A DNA stretch of 64,000 bases from Bermanella sp044597725 (GCF_044597725.1 NZ_CP139003.1:496001-560000), one strand, 5' to 3'. Counted from the stretch's first letter, positions 18,448 through 28,339 are shown. The notes: generated from the letters alone by a model not told the origin. Translations and numbers: made by a program.

Positions 18448-19461
18448 TTAACTCTTTTTTAGTCCAGTTAACAGCATGGCGGCCTCATTCATTAGGCGCC
18501 AAGGGTCATCTTGTAAGATATTTTTGCTGGCGAGATCAACTTTGTTACAGACGAGTAACGTTTTTTCAACAATTGTTACATTCAAGCGATGAGCGGCGGT
18601 CTTTAATTGCTGCTGTTTTTTAGGCCAAAACACCTTAAGTTGCTGTAGCGCCTTATCATCGCTTATTCCATTGTGCCTTAATTGCACAAACGATAATAAC
18701 TGACGAACATCATTGGCCAATATGGCTAGTGGTTGTAACGGGTTTAATCCTTCTGCCTGCAATACCTGTAAAATATGTAAGCAGCGCTTACTATCACCTT
18801 TAAAGGCGGCTTCGCTTAGGGCAAACACATCAAAGCGACTGGCATCGCCTACGCTATCTTCAATGTGTTGTACGCTAATATCGGTTTCACCAAGCAAGGT
18901 GAGCTTTTCTATTTCTTGCGCCGCGGCGAGTAAGTTGCCATCTGTGCGGTCGGCCATTAATGCTAGTGCATCACGGTCGGCTTTCATGCCGTGTTGGCGT
19001 AGTCTATTTGCAATCCACCCCGGCAGTTGTTGGCGCTCTATGGGCCAGTGGGCTATAAACGCACCTTGCTTTTCGATGGCTTTAAACCATTTGCTGGCTT
19101 GTTGTTTTTTATCGATACGTGGTAGATAAATAATAAAAACATTATCAGGGTTAGGTCGTTCACACAGTTCCAATAGCACCTTGGCACCTGCGTCACCGGG
19201 CTTGCCATTATCAATACGCAGTTCAATGATTTTACGTTCGGCAAATAGGCTCATGGCGTTTGCACTATCGACTAGGTTTCCCCAGTTATAGTTATTCTCA
19301 GCATGATGTACTTCTCGTTCACTAAAGCCTTGGTGTTTGGCCGCTGCACGAATGGTTTCACCTATTTCCTGGCTCAACAAAGGCTCATCACCGCTAATGA
19401 TATACATCGGCAGCAATGGCTGTTGTAAATGTTGGCTAAGTTGTTCGGGTTTTAGGCGCAT
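18448..19461 (-). CDS. holA: DNA polymerase III delta subunit
   Basis: 337 aa. HolA opens the beta clamp as part of the clamp loader. It begins MRLKPEQLSQHLQ and has the delta hallmark PMYIISGDEPLLSQE, followed by LFAERKIIELRI and the helical domain II (RLRQHGMKADRDALALMADRTDGNLLAAAQEIEKL, split here for description). The C-terminal collar domain follows. It is downstream of lptE by two bases, the conserved leuS-lptE-holA order. Confidence 0.95.
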   Translation of the reverse strand: MRLKPEQLSQHLQQPLLPMYIISGDEPLLSQEIGETIRAAAKHQGFSEREVHHAENNYNWGNLVDSANAMSLFAERKIIELRIDNGKPGDAGAKVLLELCERPNPDNVFIIYLPRIDKKQQASKWFKAIEKQGAFIAHWPIERQQLPGWIANRLRQHGMKADRDALALMADRTDGNLLAAAQEIEKLTLLGETDISVQHIEDSVGDASRFDVFALSEAAFKGDSKRCLHILQVLQAEGLNPLQPLAILANDVRQLLSFVQLRHNGISDDKALQQLKVFWPKKQQQLKTAAHRLNVTIVEKTLLVCNKVDLASKNILQDDPWRLMNEAAMLLTGLKKS

Positions 19462-19463
19462 AA

Positions 19464-20003
19464 CTAAGGCGTTTTTAAGTCGAGATTTTGTAAGCGACGC
19501 ATCAGTTTATTTATGTTGTCTCGTCGCATATCACGTCTTAGGTTGTCAGCTTCTTGTGCTTTACCTAATTCAGCGGCGGCATCATAGAGCTGTGTGCGAT
19601 AGCTGGTAATGGTTAAGTCGTAAACCTCACCTGATACGGGTTGATCATCTCCTAGTTGCGTCCTTTCACCTTCTATTGAATTGCGAAAAAGCTCTGCTAC
19701 TAAGGTTTGCTCAAGTTCGTATTCACTGGCTTTGGCGTTTGCAGTAACACTCAATACACGGCGGTTATTTTCTTCTCTCAAAATAACCAAGGTATAGGGC
19801 GCTTCTTCACTAAAACTTACCCCATTGCTTAATAAACTTTGCTCGATGGCTTGGACAAGGCTGCTGTTATTTTGTTGATTATCAATTTTCAATACTTGCA
19901 GCTGGGCAGGCAAATTTACCTGCCCACGTAACTGCCAACCACAAGCACTGATAAATAAAAACAGTAAACCGAATTTTGTTAGGGTTAATAAACGGCTTGT
20001 CAT
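19464..20003 (-). CDS. lptE: LPS-assembly lipoprotein LptE
   Basis: 179 aa from the ATG of MTSRLLTL. A longer frame upstream of it overlaps leuS and has no signal peptide. The lipoprotein signal ends FLFISACGWQLRG, giving a lipidated Cys followed by the typical GWQLRG. LptE plugs the LptD barrel for LPS export at the outer membrane. Alternating strands and helices with SVTANAKASEYELEQT match the family. It starts 28 bases after leuS. Confidence 0.93.
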   Translation of the reverse strand: MTSRLLTLTKFGLLFLFISACGWQLRGQVNLPAQLQVLKIDNQQNNSSLVQAIEQSLLSNGVSFSEEAPYTLVILREENNRRVLSVTANAKASEYELEQTLVAELFRNSIEGERTQLGDDQPVSGEVYDLTITSYRTQLYDAAAELGKAQEADNLRRDMRRDNINKLMRRLQNLDLKTP

Positions 20004-20031
20004 AGCACCTTGCCTTATGCACATTACAGGT

Positions 20032-22611
20032 TTAATTAGCAACAATATTAACCAGCTTACCGGGCACGTAAATTTCTTTACGAATGGTATTGTCAGCGAT
20101 AAATTTCTGCACGTTTTCGTCCGCTTTGGCAGCGGCAATCGCTTGATCTTTATCCACGTCCGCAGGTACATCAATTTTCGCCCGTACCTTGCCGTTTACT
20201 TGCACCACAATTTGAATGCTATCGCGAACCAAAGCAGATTCGTCTACTTCAGGCCAAGGGGCATCCAATACTAAGGTATCGTTGCCTAGTTCTTGCCACA
20301 TAACGTGACACATATGCGGTGCAATAGGGGCAAGCATTTTAACCATGGCGGTTAAGCCTTCGTGTAAAATAGCGCAGTTTTGTGCATTGGCTTTATCAAG
20401 CTTTTGCAATGTATTCATGAGTTCCATAATTGCAGCAATAGCCGTATTAAACGCATAGCGACGACCTATATCGTCACTTACCTTTTGAATGGTTTCATGA
20501 ACTTTACGACGCGCATCTTTTTGTTCACTATTCAAATTGCTAGCATCTAGCTTATCGATAGAACGGCCATCTAAAAGCTCAGCGGCTAAACGCCATACAC
20601 GATGCAAGAATTTCTGTGCACCCTGAACACCCGAGTTTGACCACTCTAGGCTTTGCTCTGGGGGCGCAGCAAACATGGTATATAAACGCACCACGTCGGC
20701 GCCATATTGCTCAATGGCTTCTTGTGGGTCGACGCCGTTATTTTTTGACTTGGACATCTTTATCACACCTTCGTGTGTTAACTCGTGCCCTTGATAACTG
20801 GCTTTAACAATTCTACCTTTGGCATCACGTTCAACTTCTACGTCGCCAGGGTTAACCCACTCTTTACCACCTTTTTCATTTTGGTAGCTGAAAGCATCGG
20901 CCAGAACCATGCCTTGGCATAATAAACTATTAAACGGTTCGTCACCCTGTACAAGCCCCGCATCACGTAATAGCTTATGGAAAAAGCGAGCATAAAGAAG
21001 GTGTAAAATAGCGTGCTCAATCCCACCAACATATTGATCTACCGGAAGCCAATAATTGGCTTCTTCAGGATTCAGCATGATGGTATCGTCTTGTGGAGAG
21101 CAATAACGCGCATAGTACCAAGAGCTTTCCATAAAGGTATCGAAGGTATCAGTCTCGCGGAACGCCTGCTCACCTTCAAACTCGATATTTTCAAAGTCTG
21201 GGTTATTTTTTATGGGGCTATTAACGCCGTCCATTACAACATTGGTTGGTAGCTCAACCGGAAGCATATCTTCAGGTGTTGGTACTTGCTCGCCATTAGC
21301 TTTGGTAATAATAGGAACCGGTGTTCCCCAATAACGCTGACGGCTTACCCCCCAATCGCGTAAACGATAGTTGGTTTGTACTTCGCCTTTGCCTTCCTGC
21401 TTAAGGTGCTGAGCAATAGCGTCAAACGCGGCTTCAAACTCTAAGCCATCAAATTGTCCGCTATTAACTAATTTTCCTTTTTCCGTATAGGCTTCTTTGT
21501 CTAAATCAATTTCATCACCGTTAATAGGAGTGATAACCTGATTTATTTCTAAACCATATTTTTTCGCGAATTCGTAATCACGTTGGTCGTGAGCGGGTAC
21601 GGCCATCACCGCACCTGTGCCATATTCCATCAAGACAAAGTTGGCGACCCAAATAGGTACTTCTTTGCCGCTAATTGGATGAATTGCAGTAAAGCCTGTG
21701 GTACAGCCTTTTTTCTCAACTGTGGCTAAGTCGGCCTCTGCGGTACCACCTTTTTTACATTCTTCAATAAAGGCCGTGAGTTCAGCATTGCCTTTAGCCG
21801 CCTCTGTGGCCAAAGGATGGCTAGCCGCAACTGCAACATAACTCACACCCATTAATGTATCTGGGCGAGTGGTATACACCTCAAGCGGTATTTCTTTATC
21901 TTTAATACCAAAACGCAGTTGGATACCTTGGCTTTTGCCAATCCAGTTGCGCTGCATGGCTTTAACCTGCTCGGGCCAGCCGTCAAGTTGATCTAAATCG
22001 TTAAGCAATTCTTCGGCATAATCGGTAATGCGAATAAACCACTGCGGAATCTCTTTGCGTTCAATCGGGGTATCACAGCGCCAGCAACAATTATCGATAA
22101 CTTGCTCGTTAGCCAGTACGGTTTGATCGTGTGGGCACCAGTTAACCGCGCTGATCTTTTTATAGGCTAAACCCTTTTCCACTAGTTTGGTGAAAAACCA
22201 CTGCTCCCATCGATAATATTCAGGTTTGCATGTTGCTAACTCGCGGTCCCAGTCATAACCAAAACCCAAGCTATTAAGTTGGTTCTTCATGTAGGCAATG
22301 TTTTCGTCAGTCCACTTGCCGGGGGCCGTTTTATTTTTAATGGCCGCGTTTTCTGCGGGCAGACCAAACGCATCCCATCCCATGGGCTGCATCACGTTTT
22401 TGCCCTGCATACGTTCATAACGGGAAATAACATCACCAATGGTGTAGTTGCGCACATGGCCCATGTGCAGTCGGCCACTAGGATATGGGAACATGGAAAG
22501 ACAGTAGAATTTCTCGCGATTGTTATCGACTACTGCTTTGAATACTTTGTTTTCGGCCCAAAATGCCTGAACTTGGGACTCAATTTCACTGGGGTTATAT
22601 TGCTCTTGCAT
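20032..22611 (-). CDS. leuS: Leucyl-tRNA synthetase
   Basis: About 859 aa class Ia synthetase charging tRNA-Leu. The HIGH-type motif is in PYPSGRLHMGHVRNYT, the zinc-like region CPHDQTVLANEQV and CCWRC is present, the editing domain contains TTRPDTLMGVSYVAVA, and KMSKS is in VIKMSKSKNNGVDP. The C-terminal tRNA-binding domain ends VPGKLVNIVAN. The start MQEQYNPSEIE is the family start; the 15-residue upstream extension is rejected. First gene of leuS-lptE-holA. Confidence 0.97.
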   Translation of the reverse strand: MQEQYNPSEIESQVQAFWAENKVFKAVVDNNREKFYCLSMFPYPSGRLHMGHVRNYTIGDVISRYERMQGKNVMQPMGWDAFGLPAENAAIKNKTAPGKWTDENIAYMKNQLNSLGFGYDWDRELATCKPEYYRWEQWFFTKLVEKGLAYKKISAVNWCPHDQTVLANEQVIDNCCWRCDTPIERKEIPQWFIRITDYAEELLNDLDQLDGWPEQVKAMQRNWIGKSQGIQLRFGIKDKEIPLEVYTTRPDTLMGVSYVAVAASHPLATEAAKGNAELTAFIEECKKGGTAEADLATVEKKGCTTGFTAIHPISGKEVPIWVANFVLMEYGTGAVMAVPAHDQRDYEFAKKYGLEINQVITPINGDEIDLDKEAYTEKGKLVNSGQFDGLEFEAAFDAIAQHLKQEGKGEVQTNYRLRDWGVSRQRYWGTPVPIITKANGEQVPTPEDMLPVELPTNVVMDGVNSPIKNNPDFENIEFEGEQAFRETDTFDTFMESSWYYARYCSPQDDTIMLNPEEANYWLPVDQYVGGIEHAILHLLYARFFHKLLRDAGLVQGDEPFNSLLCQGMVLADAFSYQNEKGGKEWVNPGDVEVERDAKGRIVKASYQGHELTHEGVIKMSKSKNNGVDPQEAIEQYGADVVRLYTMFAAPPEQSLEWSNSGVQGAQKFLHRVWRLAAELLDGRSIDKLDASNLNSEQKDARRKVHETIQKVSDDIGRRYAFNTAIAAIMELMNTLQKLDKANAQNCAILHEGLTAMVKMLAPIAPHMCHVMWQELGNDTLVLDAPWPEVDESALVRDSIQIVVQVNGKVRAKIDVPADVDKDQAIAAAKADENVQKFIADNTIRKEIYVPGKLVNIVAN

Positions 22612-22733
22612 AGCACCAATCTGGACGTATTTGCGAATAAGAAAGGCCCATATCATACCCTAGACTGGGGCAAATAGCACCGCATAGCCTAGGGTCGCGC
22701 AGGAAATTGTAGTGAGTGCTGCGAGCAAAGGAA

Positions 22734-23300
22734 TTAAGCGGGATTGAGGCAGCTCTGGGTATCATCTACTTGGCGCATCACCAATAGAATTTGCCCCACA
22801 TGAAGACCCCATTTACTCATACGAGTTTCATTGATAACCACACCGTCGCGCACTTGAAACATCCAATCATCCATGGTCAGGTCAAGGGTATCGCCGGGTT
22901 CGCCATACTCTAAAACATAGTTCATATGAATACTGTTACCGGCATGACGCATAGTCGTGGCGGTGGGCACATCATTGGCTTGTGCTTTATAGGTTCCATC
23001 ATCTCGCGGCGTCAGCGTCCAAACTCGGGTTTCGGTCTTAATTTGACCATCTTCTTCTTGAAACTCAAATACTTCGTCTAAAGTGCCCACACCTTGCTCG
23101 TCCCACGTGGCCACAATCTCAGCATTAAAACTGCGAATTTGCTTTCCAGAATAGTCTCGAACCACCCCATCGGCACAGATTTTACCGTCAAAAAACACTT
23201 TAGGGTCGAGGGTTGGTGTGCGCCCTTGGTAGTCGGCTATTTGTGTATGAGAGCAGCCCATCATCAACAGGGCAAGCATGGATAATAATAGGTATTTCAT
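22734..23300 (-). CDS. DUF3833 family lipoprotein
   Basis: 188 aa. The lipoprotein signal ends LLMMGCSH. The mature part matches DUF3833: FFDGKICADGVVRDYSGK, then FNAEIVATWDEQGVGTLDE, and DDWMFQVRDGVVINETRMSKWGL. These proteins probably have a beta-sandwich/lipocalin-like shape. They often accompany membrane-lipid genes, but here the neighbours are leuS and a chemoreceptor. Function is unknown. Confidence 0.88.
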   Translation of the reverse strand: MKYLLLSMLALLMMGCSHTQIADYQGRTPTLDPKVFFDGKICADGVVRDYSGKQIRSFNAEIVATWDEQGVGTLDEVFEFQEEDGQIKTETRVWTLTPRDDGTYKAQANDVPTATTMRHAGNSIHMNYVLEYGEPGDTLDLTMDDWMFQVRDGVVINETRMSKWGLHVGQILLVMRQVDDTQSCLNPA

Positions 23301-23443
23301 GGCAATTGGGTCTCTCTTAGTTTAATGGCTTGGTATAGCATGATACTTAACTAACTGCAGACCAGATCATTTGGTCAAGAAGCGGCTTGATTCAAGGGTA
23401 ATTTGACCTAACCTTAAAAGAGTCAAAAAGGACAGGTGCAATC

Positions 23444-25078
23444 ATGGATTGGTGGGGCAAACTCAGCTTACGCTGGAAACTGCAAATAGGCTTCTTTCTT
23501 GTTACCGCAATAACCACAATACTCAACCGTTACTTAGCCATCGTTGAACTCGATAACTTCATTCAAATAGCCAGTAATAATGGGGTGGCGGAACATGTTA
23601 TTGAAAAGATGCAAGAAGAACGCAGTCGCTTTATATTCAATAGCTTTTGGGAAAGCGCCATCGAGTTTGTCATCATCTTTATTATCATTGGTTATGTGGC
23701 AAAGCTATTTACCAAACCCCTGCAGTCTCTTATTAGAGCATTCAAACGTGTTGAGAAAGGCGACCTGACCCAGCGCGTAAGGCCCAAAAATACCGATGAA
23801 ATTGGCCAGTTAGCAACTCAGTTTAATAAAATGGTGAGTCAGCTCAACCAGGTGATAACCAAGGTGAGTGATAGCTCCTTGCATATGCGGCAAAGTGGTT
23901 TCCAAATTACCGAAGTGAGCCAAAGTATTGCCGAACAAACCGAGCATGAACAGGCCCGGTTTAAAGAAGTTAATGATGTTATTGTTGAGCTCCATGATAT
24001 AAGCAAGCAAATTCAAAACCTTGCCACCGAATCAAAAAACAAAGCAGACAGCGGCAACAAGGCAGCCTTAGATAGCAAGTATGCAGTACAAAAAAATGCC
24101 GAACACATGAAGCATGTGGAACAGCAAGTACAAACCGCGTCAGAGCAAGTAGCAGAATTAGAAGCTACAGCGCAAAATATCGCTAATATTATTAGCACCA
24201 TTGGTGAAATTGCCGAGCAAACAAACTTGCTTGCGCTTAACGCTGCCATCGAAGCGGCGCGGGCAGGAGAGCAAGGGCGTGGGTTTGCGGTAGTGGCCGA
24301 TGAAGTGCGGTCATTAGCAGAGAAAACCAGCCAAAGCTCTGATGAAATAGAAAGCATCATTACCAGCTTAACGCAGAATGTATTCAAGGTTACCGAAGCC
24401 ATGGGCACGGTCGCAGAGCAAGTGCAAGATAACGTTGCGAGCTCGGGGCGTATTGCAGAGCAAATAGATCAAGCGGCTAGCATGGTAGATATTGCGGCAC
24501 AGCAGAACGGAGAGATAGACAACATTAGTGCGCAGCAGTTGTCACAGTTTTCTCAGCTAGGGCAGGCCATGAAGAGCTTGCTACATGCACTTGAAAAGAA
24601 CAGTTCTAAGGTTGGAAATACGGCTAATATTGCCGAGTCTATGTTACAACTGACACACACATTGCATACCTTAATCGAGCGATTTAAAACAGCTAAAACC
24701 AAAACCCCCGAAGACAGTGTTGCCAACATAGACGACCGCAGGTCGAGCCCACGCATCGACAGCCACTTATTAATTAGAGTGAAAGTGGATGATGATTGGC
24801 AAGATGCATACTGCGACAACCTTAGTGAGCAAGGAATGAAATTCTTGCTGGAATATGACCTCGCGGTGGGTGCAAAGCCCGAACTTGCCATCATGCTGCC
24901 TAAAGATGACGTGCAAGAATACCGAAAACAAACTCCAGTAAGCCTCAAGGGAGAGATTAAGCGTAAGCAACGGGGCAAGCAAACTATCGAGTATGGTATG
25001 GAGTTTTCACCCCTTAACTCCAGTCAGCAACATGCCATTTCAGAGGCCATGAAGTTCTTATTAGGCGAGGCAGTCTAG
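23444..25078 (+). CDS. Methyl-accepting chemotaxis protein with C-terminal PilZ domain
   Basis: 544 aa. A short periplasmic loop lies between TM1 (~13-30) and TM2 (~67-87), and a HAMP domain follows (~88-140). The MCP signalling hairpin has the conserved tip EIAEQTNLLALNAAIEAARAGEQGRGFAVVADEVR (quoted only as a landmark at residues ~248-285). After residue ~425 comes a PilZ domain: RRSSPR near 430 and DNLSEQG near 457, the c-di-GMP-binding RxxxR and D/NxSxxG motifs. Signals may thus pass between c-di-GMP and the chemotaxis array. The loop is too small for a classical ligand domain. Confidence 0.93.
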   Translation: MDWWGKLSLRWKLQIGFFLVTAITTILNRYLAIVELDNFIQIASNNGVAEHVIEKMQEERSRFIFNSFWESAIEFVIIFIIIGYVAKLFTKPLQSLIRAFKRVEKGDLTQRVRPKNTDEIGQLATQFNKMVSQLNQVITKVSDSSLHMRQSGFQITEVSQSIAEQTEHEQARFKEVNDVIVELHDISKQIQNLATESKNKADSGNKAALDSKYAVQKNAEHMKHVEQQVQTASEQVAELEATAQNIANIISTIGEIAEQTNLLALNAAIEAARAGEQGRGFAVVADEVRSLAEKTSQSSDEIESIITSLTQNVFKVTEAMGTVAEQVQDNVASSGRIAEQIDQAASMVDIAAQQNGEIDNISAQQLSQFSQLGQAMKSLLHALEKNSSKVGNTANIAESMLQLTHTLHTLIERFKTAKTKTPEDSVANIDDRRSSPRIDSHLLIRVKVDDDWQDAYCDNLSEQGMKFLLEYDLAVGAKPELAIMLPKDDVQEYRKQTPVSLKGEIKRKQRGKQTIEYGMEFSPLNSSQQHAISEAMKFLLGEAV

Positions 25079-25089
25079 GTACTATTTCA

Positions 25090-25145
25090 ATGCTTGATAA
25101 GCATCAATGAATCCTTCCTAACAGGTGCTTATTTGCAAATAAGCA
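25090..25145. promoter_or_regulatory. Two TGCTT...AAGCA palindromes
   Basis: ATGCTT-GAT-AAGCAT (25090-25104) is followed by a perfect 20-base palindrome TGCTTATTTGCAAATAAGCA (25126-25145). Both share TGCTT/AAGCA half-sites. They lie between the MCP-PilZ gene and the cytochrome gene and could be tandem operators or terminator hairpins. Confidence 0.45.
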
Positions 25146-25196
25146 TTGTAATTTTGTGACGAACTGGGTAGCTTGCGCATCTAAAAAATTGTTTTA

Positions 25197-25832
25197 GTGG
25201 TGTCAAAATTGAAACACATTGTTCTATTTTTTGTAATCTTAAGCTGGGCTCTTGTGTCACAAGGCAATGAGTATTCAGACCTTGTTCAGCAAATGAAAGA
25301 CATTAAAGGCAATCAAGTTGATTACCAAATCGCTATCCAAGAAGGTCAAGAGCGATCAATGCTGTGTGGTTATTGCCACGGCAAAGACGGTAATAGTGTA
25401 AAGAACGATATTCCCAACTTAGCAGAGCAAAACGCAGAATACTTATTAAAACAGTTCGAGCTATTTGCAAGCGGCGAACGCAAAAGTTATGTGATGGGAA
25501 AGCTCTCGGAATCACTTACTGGCGAAGAGCGCATTAACCTATCGTTATTTTATGCTTCACAAAACGTTAGGCCACAAAAAGGTATCGAAACATCGGCACG
25601 GGGTGAAGAAAAATATCAAACCTTTTGTTTTGCGTGCCACGGCGCCGATGGTCACGGCAACGAAAATTTACCGCGCTTAGCGGGCCAGAAAAAGCAGTTT
25701 TTAGTAGAAACTCTAAATGATTTTAAAAAGGGCGAAAAGGCACGGGCCAACTCGCCTATGGTTAACATCATGAAAACCGTTGACCAAAAAGATATCGAGC
25801 CACTTGCAAGTTACATCGCCAACATGCCGTAA
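25197..25832 (+). CDS. Di-heme cytochrome c (c4-like)
   Basis: About 211 aa with a GTG start (a second GTG follows immediately). An uncleaved or cleaved signal peptide spans residues ~5-23. Two heme c sites are visible: CGYCHG (C57, C60, H61) and CFACHG near residue 144. Axial Met candidates lie in SYVMGKLSESLT and NSPMVNIMKT. The symmetrical two-domain form matches cytochrome c4 and related periplasmic electron carriers. RBS is poor. It may be co-transcribed with the 25843 gene. Confidence 0.88.
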   Translation: MVSKLKHIVLFFVILSWALVSQGNEYSDLVQQMKDIKGNQVDYQIAIQEGQERSMLCGYCHGKDGNSVKNDIPNLAEQNAEYLLKQFELFASGERKSYVMGKLSESLTGEERINLSLFYASQNVRPQKGIETSARGEEKYQTFCFACHGADGHGNENLPRLAGQKKQFLVETLNDFKKGEKARANSPMVNIMKTVDQKDIEPLASYIANMP

Positions 25833-25842
25833 GCGAGCCACC

Positions 25843-26220
25843 ATGATTATAGAAGGTAATAGCGACATAATAACCCAGTGCGAATTTTTCGCTGAAGAGC
25901 AAGGCCAACCGACCCAACGGTTAACCTTTCGCAATGGTTTTGTATTGGTATTGGCGCAACACTTTATGGCGTTATATAAATCGATAGAAGCCATTCATGA
26001 CCCGCTGGGTAATGGCTTAAAAGCGCTGGTGGATTTACCTGAAGAATCAGAGCTAAGTTACGACGCCACCCAAGGCTTTGTAACGGAATACAGCGCAGGC
26101 TTTGTGGGGTTGCATAACGACAAAGCCATTTTAATTACGCCTAATGATATTCAGTTATTTCCCCACAAGCTGGATGCTTTGCATAATCGTAACGAAATAG
26201 CGCGCTTAGCGCTTGCTTAG
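25843..26220 (+). CDS. Protein of unknown function, 125 aa
   Basis: The ATG of MIIEGNSD is used; an in-frame start at 25780 would overlap the cytochrome gene. The product is soluble, mixed alpha/beta, without recognised motifs. It begins ten bases after the cytochrome gene and is probably co-transcribed. It ends five bases before a convergent gene. Confidence 0.65.
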   Translation: MIIEGNSDIITQCEFFAEEQGQPTQRLTFRNGFVLVLAQHFMALYKSIEAIHDPLGNGLKALVDLPEESELSYDATQGFVTEYSAGFVGLHNDKAILITPNDIQLFPHKLDALHNRNEIARLALA

Positions 26221-26225
26221 TGTTA

Positions 26226-27485
26226 TTACCTAAGTCGAACCGCCTCAAAAACAATACTTTTTCGACCAATTTCATCGTATTCTAACCACCACTCGTTAAC
26301 GTGTTCAGAGGTTAAGTTGAATAACCATTTGTCGAAGTCTGGTTGTAGGTAGGGAAAATTGGTAATCTTATCGTTGGGAAAATTAGGTAAGCTCGTAAAG
26401 TCAATTAGATCAAATATGACTTTTCCATCCAGCTCATCTGCATAAAAGTAAAAATTTACACCGTTAGGGGTATCGAAATATTCTAGAGAATAAAAAGCGC
26501 CAACGAAGCCATCTAGTTTTTTCATGGCGCCAATAGACGCGGTACGCGTATTGAGGTCAAGCTCAAGTCCATTCTTTAAGAAGTAGTGCCTACCAAGTTC
26601 AATTCCATCTTTACTATACGAGGGCTCTTGGCTAACTTTCCTATACCGGTCTGACCAAGTCTCAATATACTTACCTTTATTACCTTCCCAGCTGTCGGGT
26701 ATTTGGGCTGCTATATGTTGCCCGTTGTGACTAAAGTTTAAAAGACTAGAAAAATGAGGAGTCGAATAAGTCAATTGATAATTCTCGGCTTCGGGATCTG
26801 GAACGATGATATGGCTGACTTTTTGAGCGTAATTATTATCCATAAAGTCTATTATTATTGATTGCTCACTATACTTAGATACATCCCTCTTATAAACGTA
26901 CGCCTGCTCTGTTGATGCTTGATAACCAATAGCTGTAATTGTAGTATTGTCATCTTCGGTAAACTCCTGTGTGAAGGAATCAGAAGAATATGAATACTGC
27001 TGGTTACCGATAGATTTCAGGGTTATATCATCATTGAAAGCAGATATATCAAATCCTAGTTCGTTATTATTCGATTCATTACATAACTTATAAAGATAGC
27101 CATCGTCTTTCTCATATGAAGTATTTTCAGCAATAACGGAAAAAGATCCATTTTGATTCTCACATATATAGACTATATGGAGTGGGCCATTTTCGACCTC
27201 ATGTTCTTTTTGATCCATCTCATCCCAATTTCCATCCAAGTCTTTAGATGCAAAGTAATATGCATGGGTTGCATCAATTACAAGAGAGTTTTCGTAGTCG
27301 ATTATAGGCTTGTTGTCCTCCTCTTCAGAATCTTTATCATCTACCTCAGGTTTTTGATTATCTACCTCAGGATTATTATCTTTCCCTAAAGATCGATTTT
27401 CATTTTTCTCTTCTTCGCCACCACATGCAGCCAAAAAAGAAAGAGATAAGAGGATCAATGTAGATTTTAGTATGTTTTGTATCAT
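26226..27485 (-). CDS. Lipoprotein of unknown function with acidic linker
   Basis: About 419 aa from the ATG of MIQNILKS. The signal peptide ends LSFLAACGGEEE, giving a lipidated Cys. Residues ~20-65 form an Asp/Glu/Pro/Asn-rich linker with near repeats of NPEVDN and KPEVDD. The rest is a Tyr/Ser/Asp-rich beta-like domain with no recognised motif. AT content looks somewhat higher than in the flanking core genes. It starts a block of surface-exposed proteins of unknown function. Confidence 0.7.
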   Translation of the reverse strand: MIQNILKSTLILLSLSFLAACGGEEEKNENRSLGKDNNPEVDNQKPEVDDKDSEEEDNKPIIDYENSLVIDATHAYYFASKDLDGNWDEMDQKEHEVENGPLHIVYICENQNGSFSVIAENTSYEKDDGYLYKLCNESNNNELGFDISAFNDDITLKSIGNQQYSYSSDSFTQEFTEDDNTTITAIGYQASTEQAYVYKRDVSKYSEQSIIIDFMDNNYAQKVSHIIVPDPEAENYQLTYSTPHFSSLLNFSHNGQHIAAQIPDSWEGNKGKYIETWSDRYRKVSQEPSYSKDGIELGRHYFLKNGLELDLNTRTASIGAMKKLDGFVGAFYSLEYFDTPNGVNFYFYADELDGKVIFDLIDFTSLPNFPNDKITNFPYLQPDFDKWLFNLTSEHVNEWWLEYDEIGRKSIVFEAVRLR

Positions 27486-27579
27486 GAATCGTTCCTTGAA
27501 TGGTTTTCCAGTAAATAGATTAAGCATTTTATCTAGTTGTGATGTAGAGGTAAATTGCATATGGCTCAATATCTTAAAT

Positions 27580-28272
27580 TTATTGTCCTACTTGCGAATC
27601 GGACTTGCCATGTACCGCTTCGAAAATCGATTTTTTGCGTTGATATAATTCTGGGTCTTGTTGTTTTAGGGCTTCTAGCTCAGACCTTTTCGCTGTAAGC
27701 TCATCTTGTTTTTGCTGTCTTTTATTTTTTATTTTTTGTTCGCGACGTTCACGTTTTTGTGCAATCTTTTCTGCTTTTTCTAAAAGCAATTCTTTGATCT
27801 CGGTTTCAAGATAATCTAAACGGGTTAAAAACGTAGGTTTAGCCGACTCAGACATATCGCCAGAGCGTAGGTTAATAGCTTCTTCTATGGGTAAAACAGC
27901 ATAGCTTAAATCATCTGAGCTTAAATGGCCTTTGGGTAAAATAGTTAGTTTGGCCAGTACATCTTTACCCTGTTTGTTTTTGCGATACCGAGTAATAGTT
28001 GAATAGTCTCGTTCGAGGTCGGCCACAACTTGATTAATGCTTGCACGTTTGGTGTACAAATCAATGGGCTTTTTTAATCGATTATCATATAGAATCTCAA
28101 CACCACTGGTGAGGGCAAGCTGCCTAAGTAAAATACTTGGGTGAACATCGCTTGAGTCTATGGAATACGTGTTTTGTTCTGGGTTAAATTGAAACCAGTC
28201 GGCGTTGTTAGCATTACTGGCAACCCCCGTACTTGAAAGGGTAATAAACAATAATAATATAATAATACGCAT
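27580..28272 (-). CDS. Exported STN-domain-like protein with charged coiled coil
   Basis: 230 aa. The signal peptide is MRIIILLLFITLSSTGVAS. Residues ~30-90 resemble the STN (secretin/TonB short N-terminal) domain: ILLRQLALTSGVEILYD and ASINQVVADLERDYS. The C-terminus (~150-225) is a Lys/Arg/Glu/Gln-rich coiled coil. No secretin or receptor is fused. It may be a periplasmic adaptor, but that is inference. It sits just beyond the terminator of the beta-helix lipoprotein gene. Confidence 0.65.
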   Translation of the reverse strand: MRIIILLLFITLSSTGVASNANNADWFQFNPEQNTYSIDSSDVHPSILLRQLALTSGVEILYDNRLKKPIDLYTKRASINQVVADLERDYSTITRYRKNKQGKDVLAKLTILPKGHLSSDDLSYAVLPIEEAINLRSGDMSESAKPTFLTRLDYLETEIKELLLEKAEKIAQKRERREQKIKNKRQQKQDELTAKRSELEALKQQDPELYQRKKSIFEAVHGKSDSQVGQ

Positions 28273-28299
28273 AGCAGGATTACAATCTCACTAAAAAAA

Positions 28300-28317
28300 G
28301 GGCGGCTTAAGCCGCCC
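28300..28317 (-). terminator. Intrinsic terminator
   Basis: GGGCGGC-TTAA-GCCGCCC is followed on the minus strand by a run of seven T (28293-28299). It closes the transcript of the beta-helix lipoprotein gene. Confidence 0.85.
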
Positions 28318-28339
28318 TTTTAATGATATTGAACAGCGC

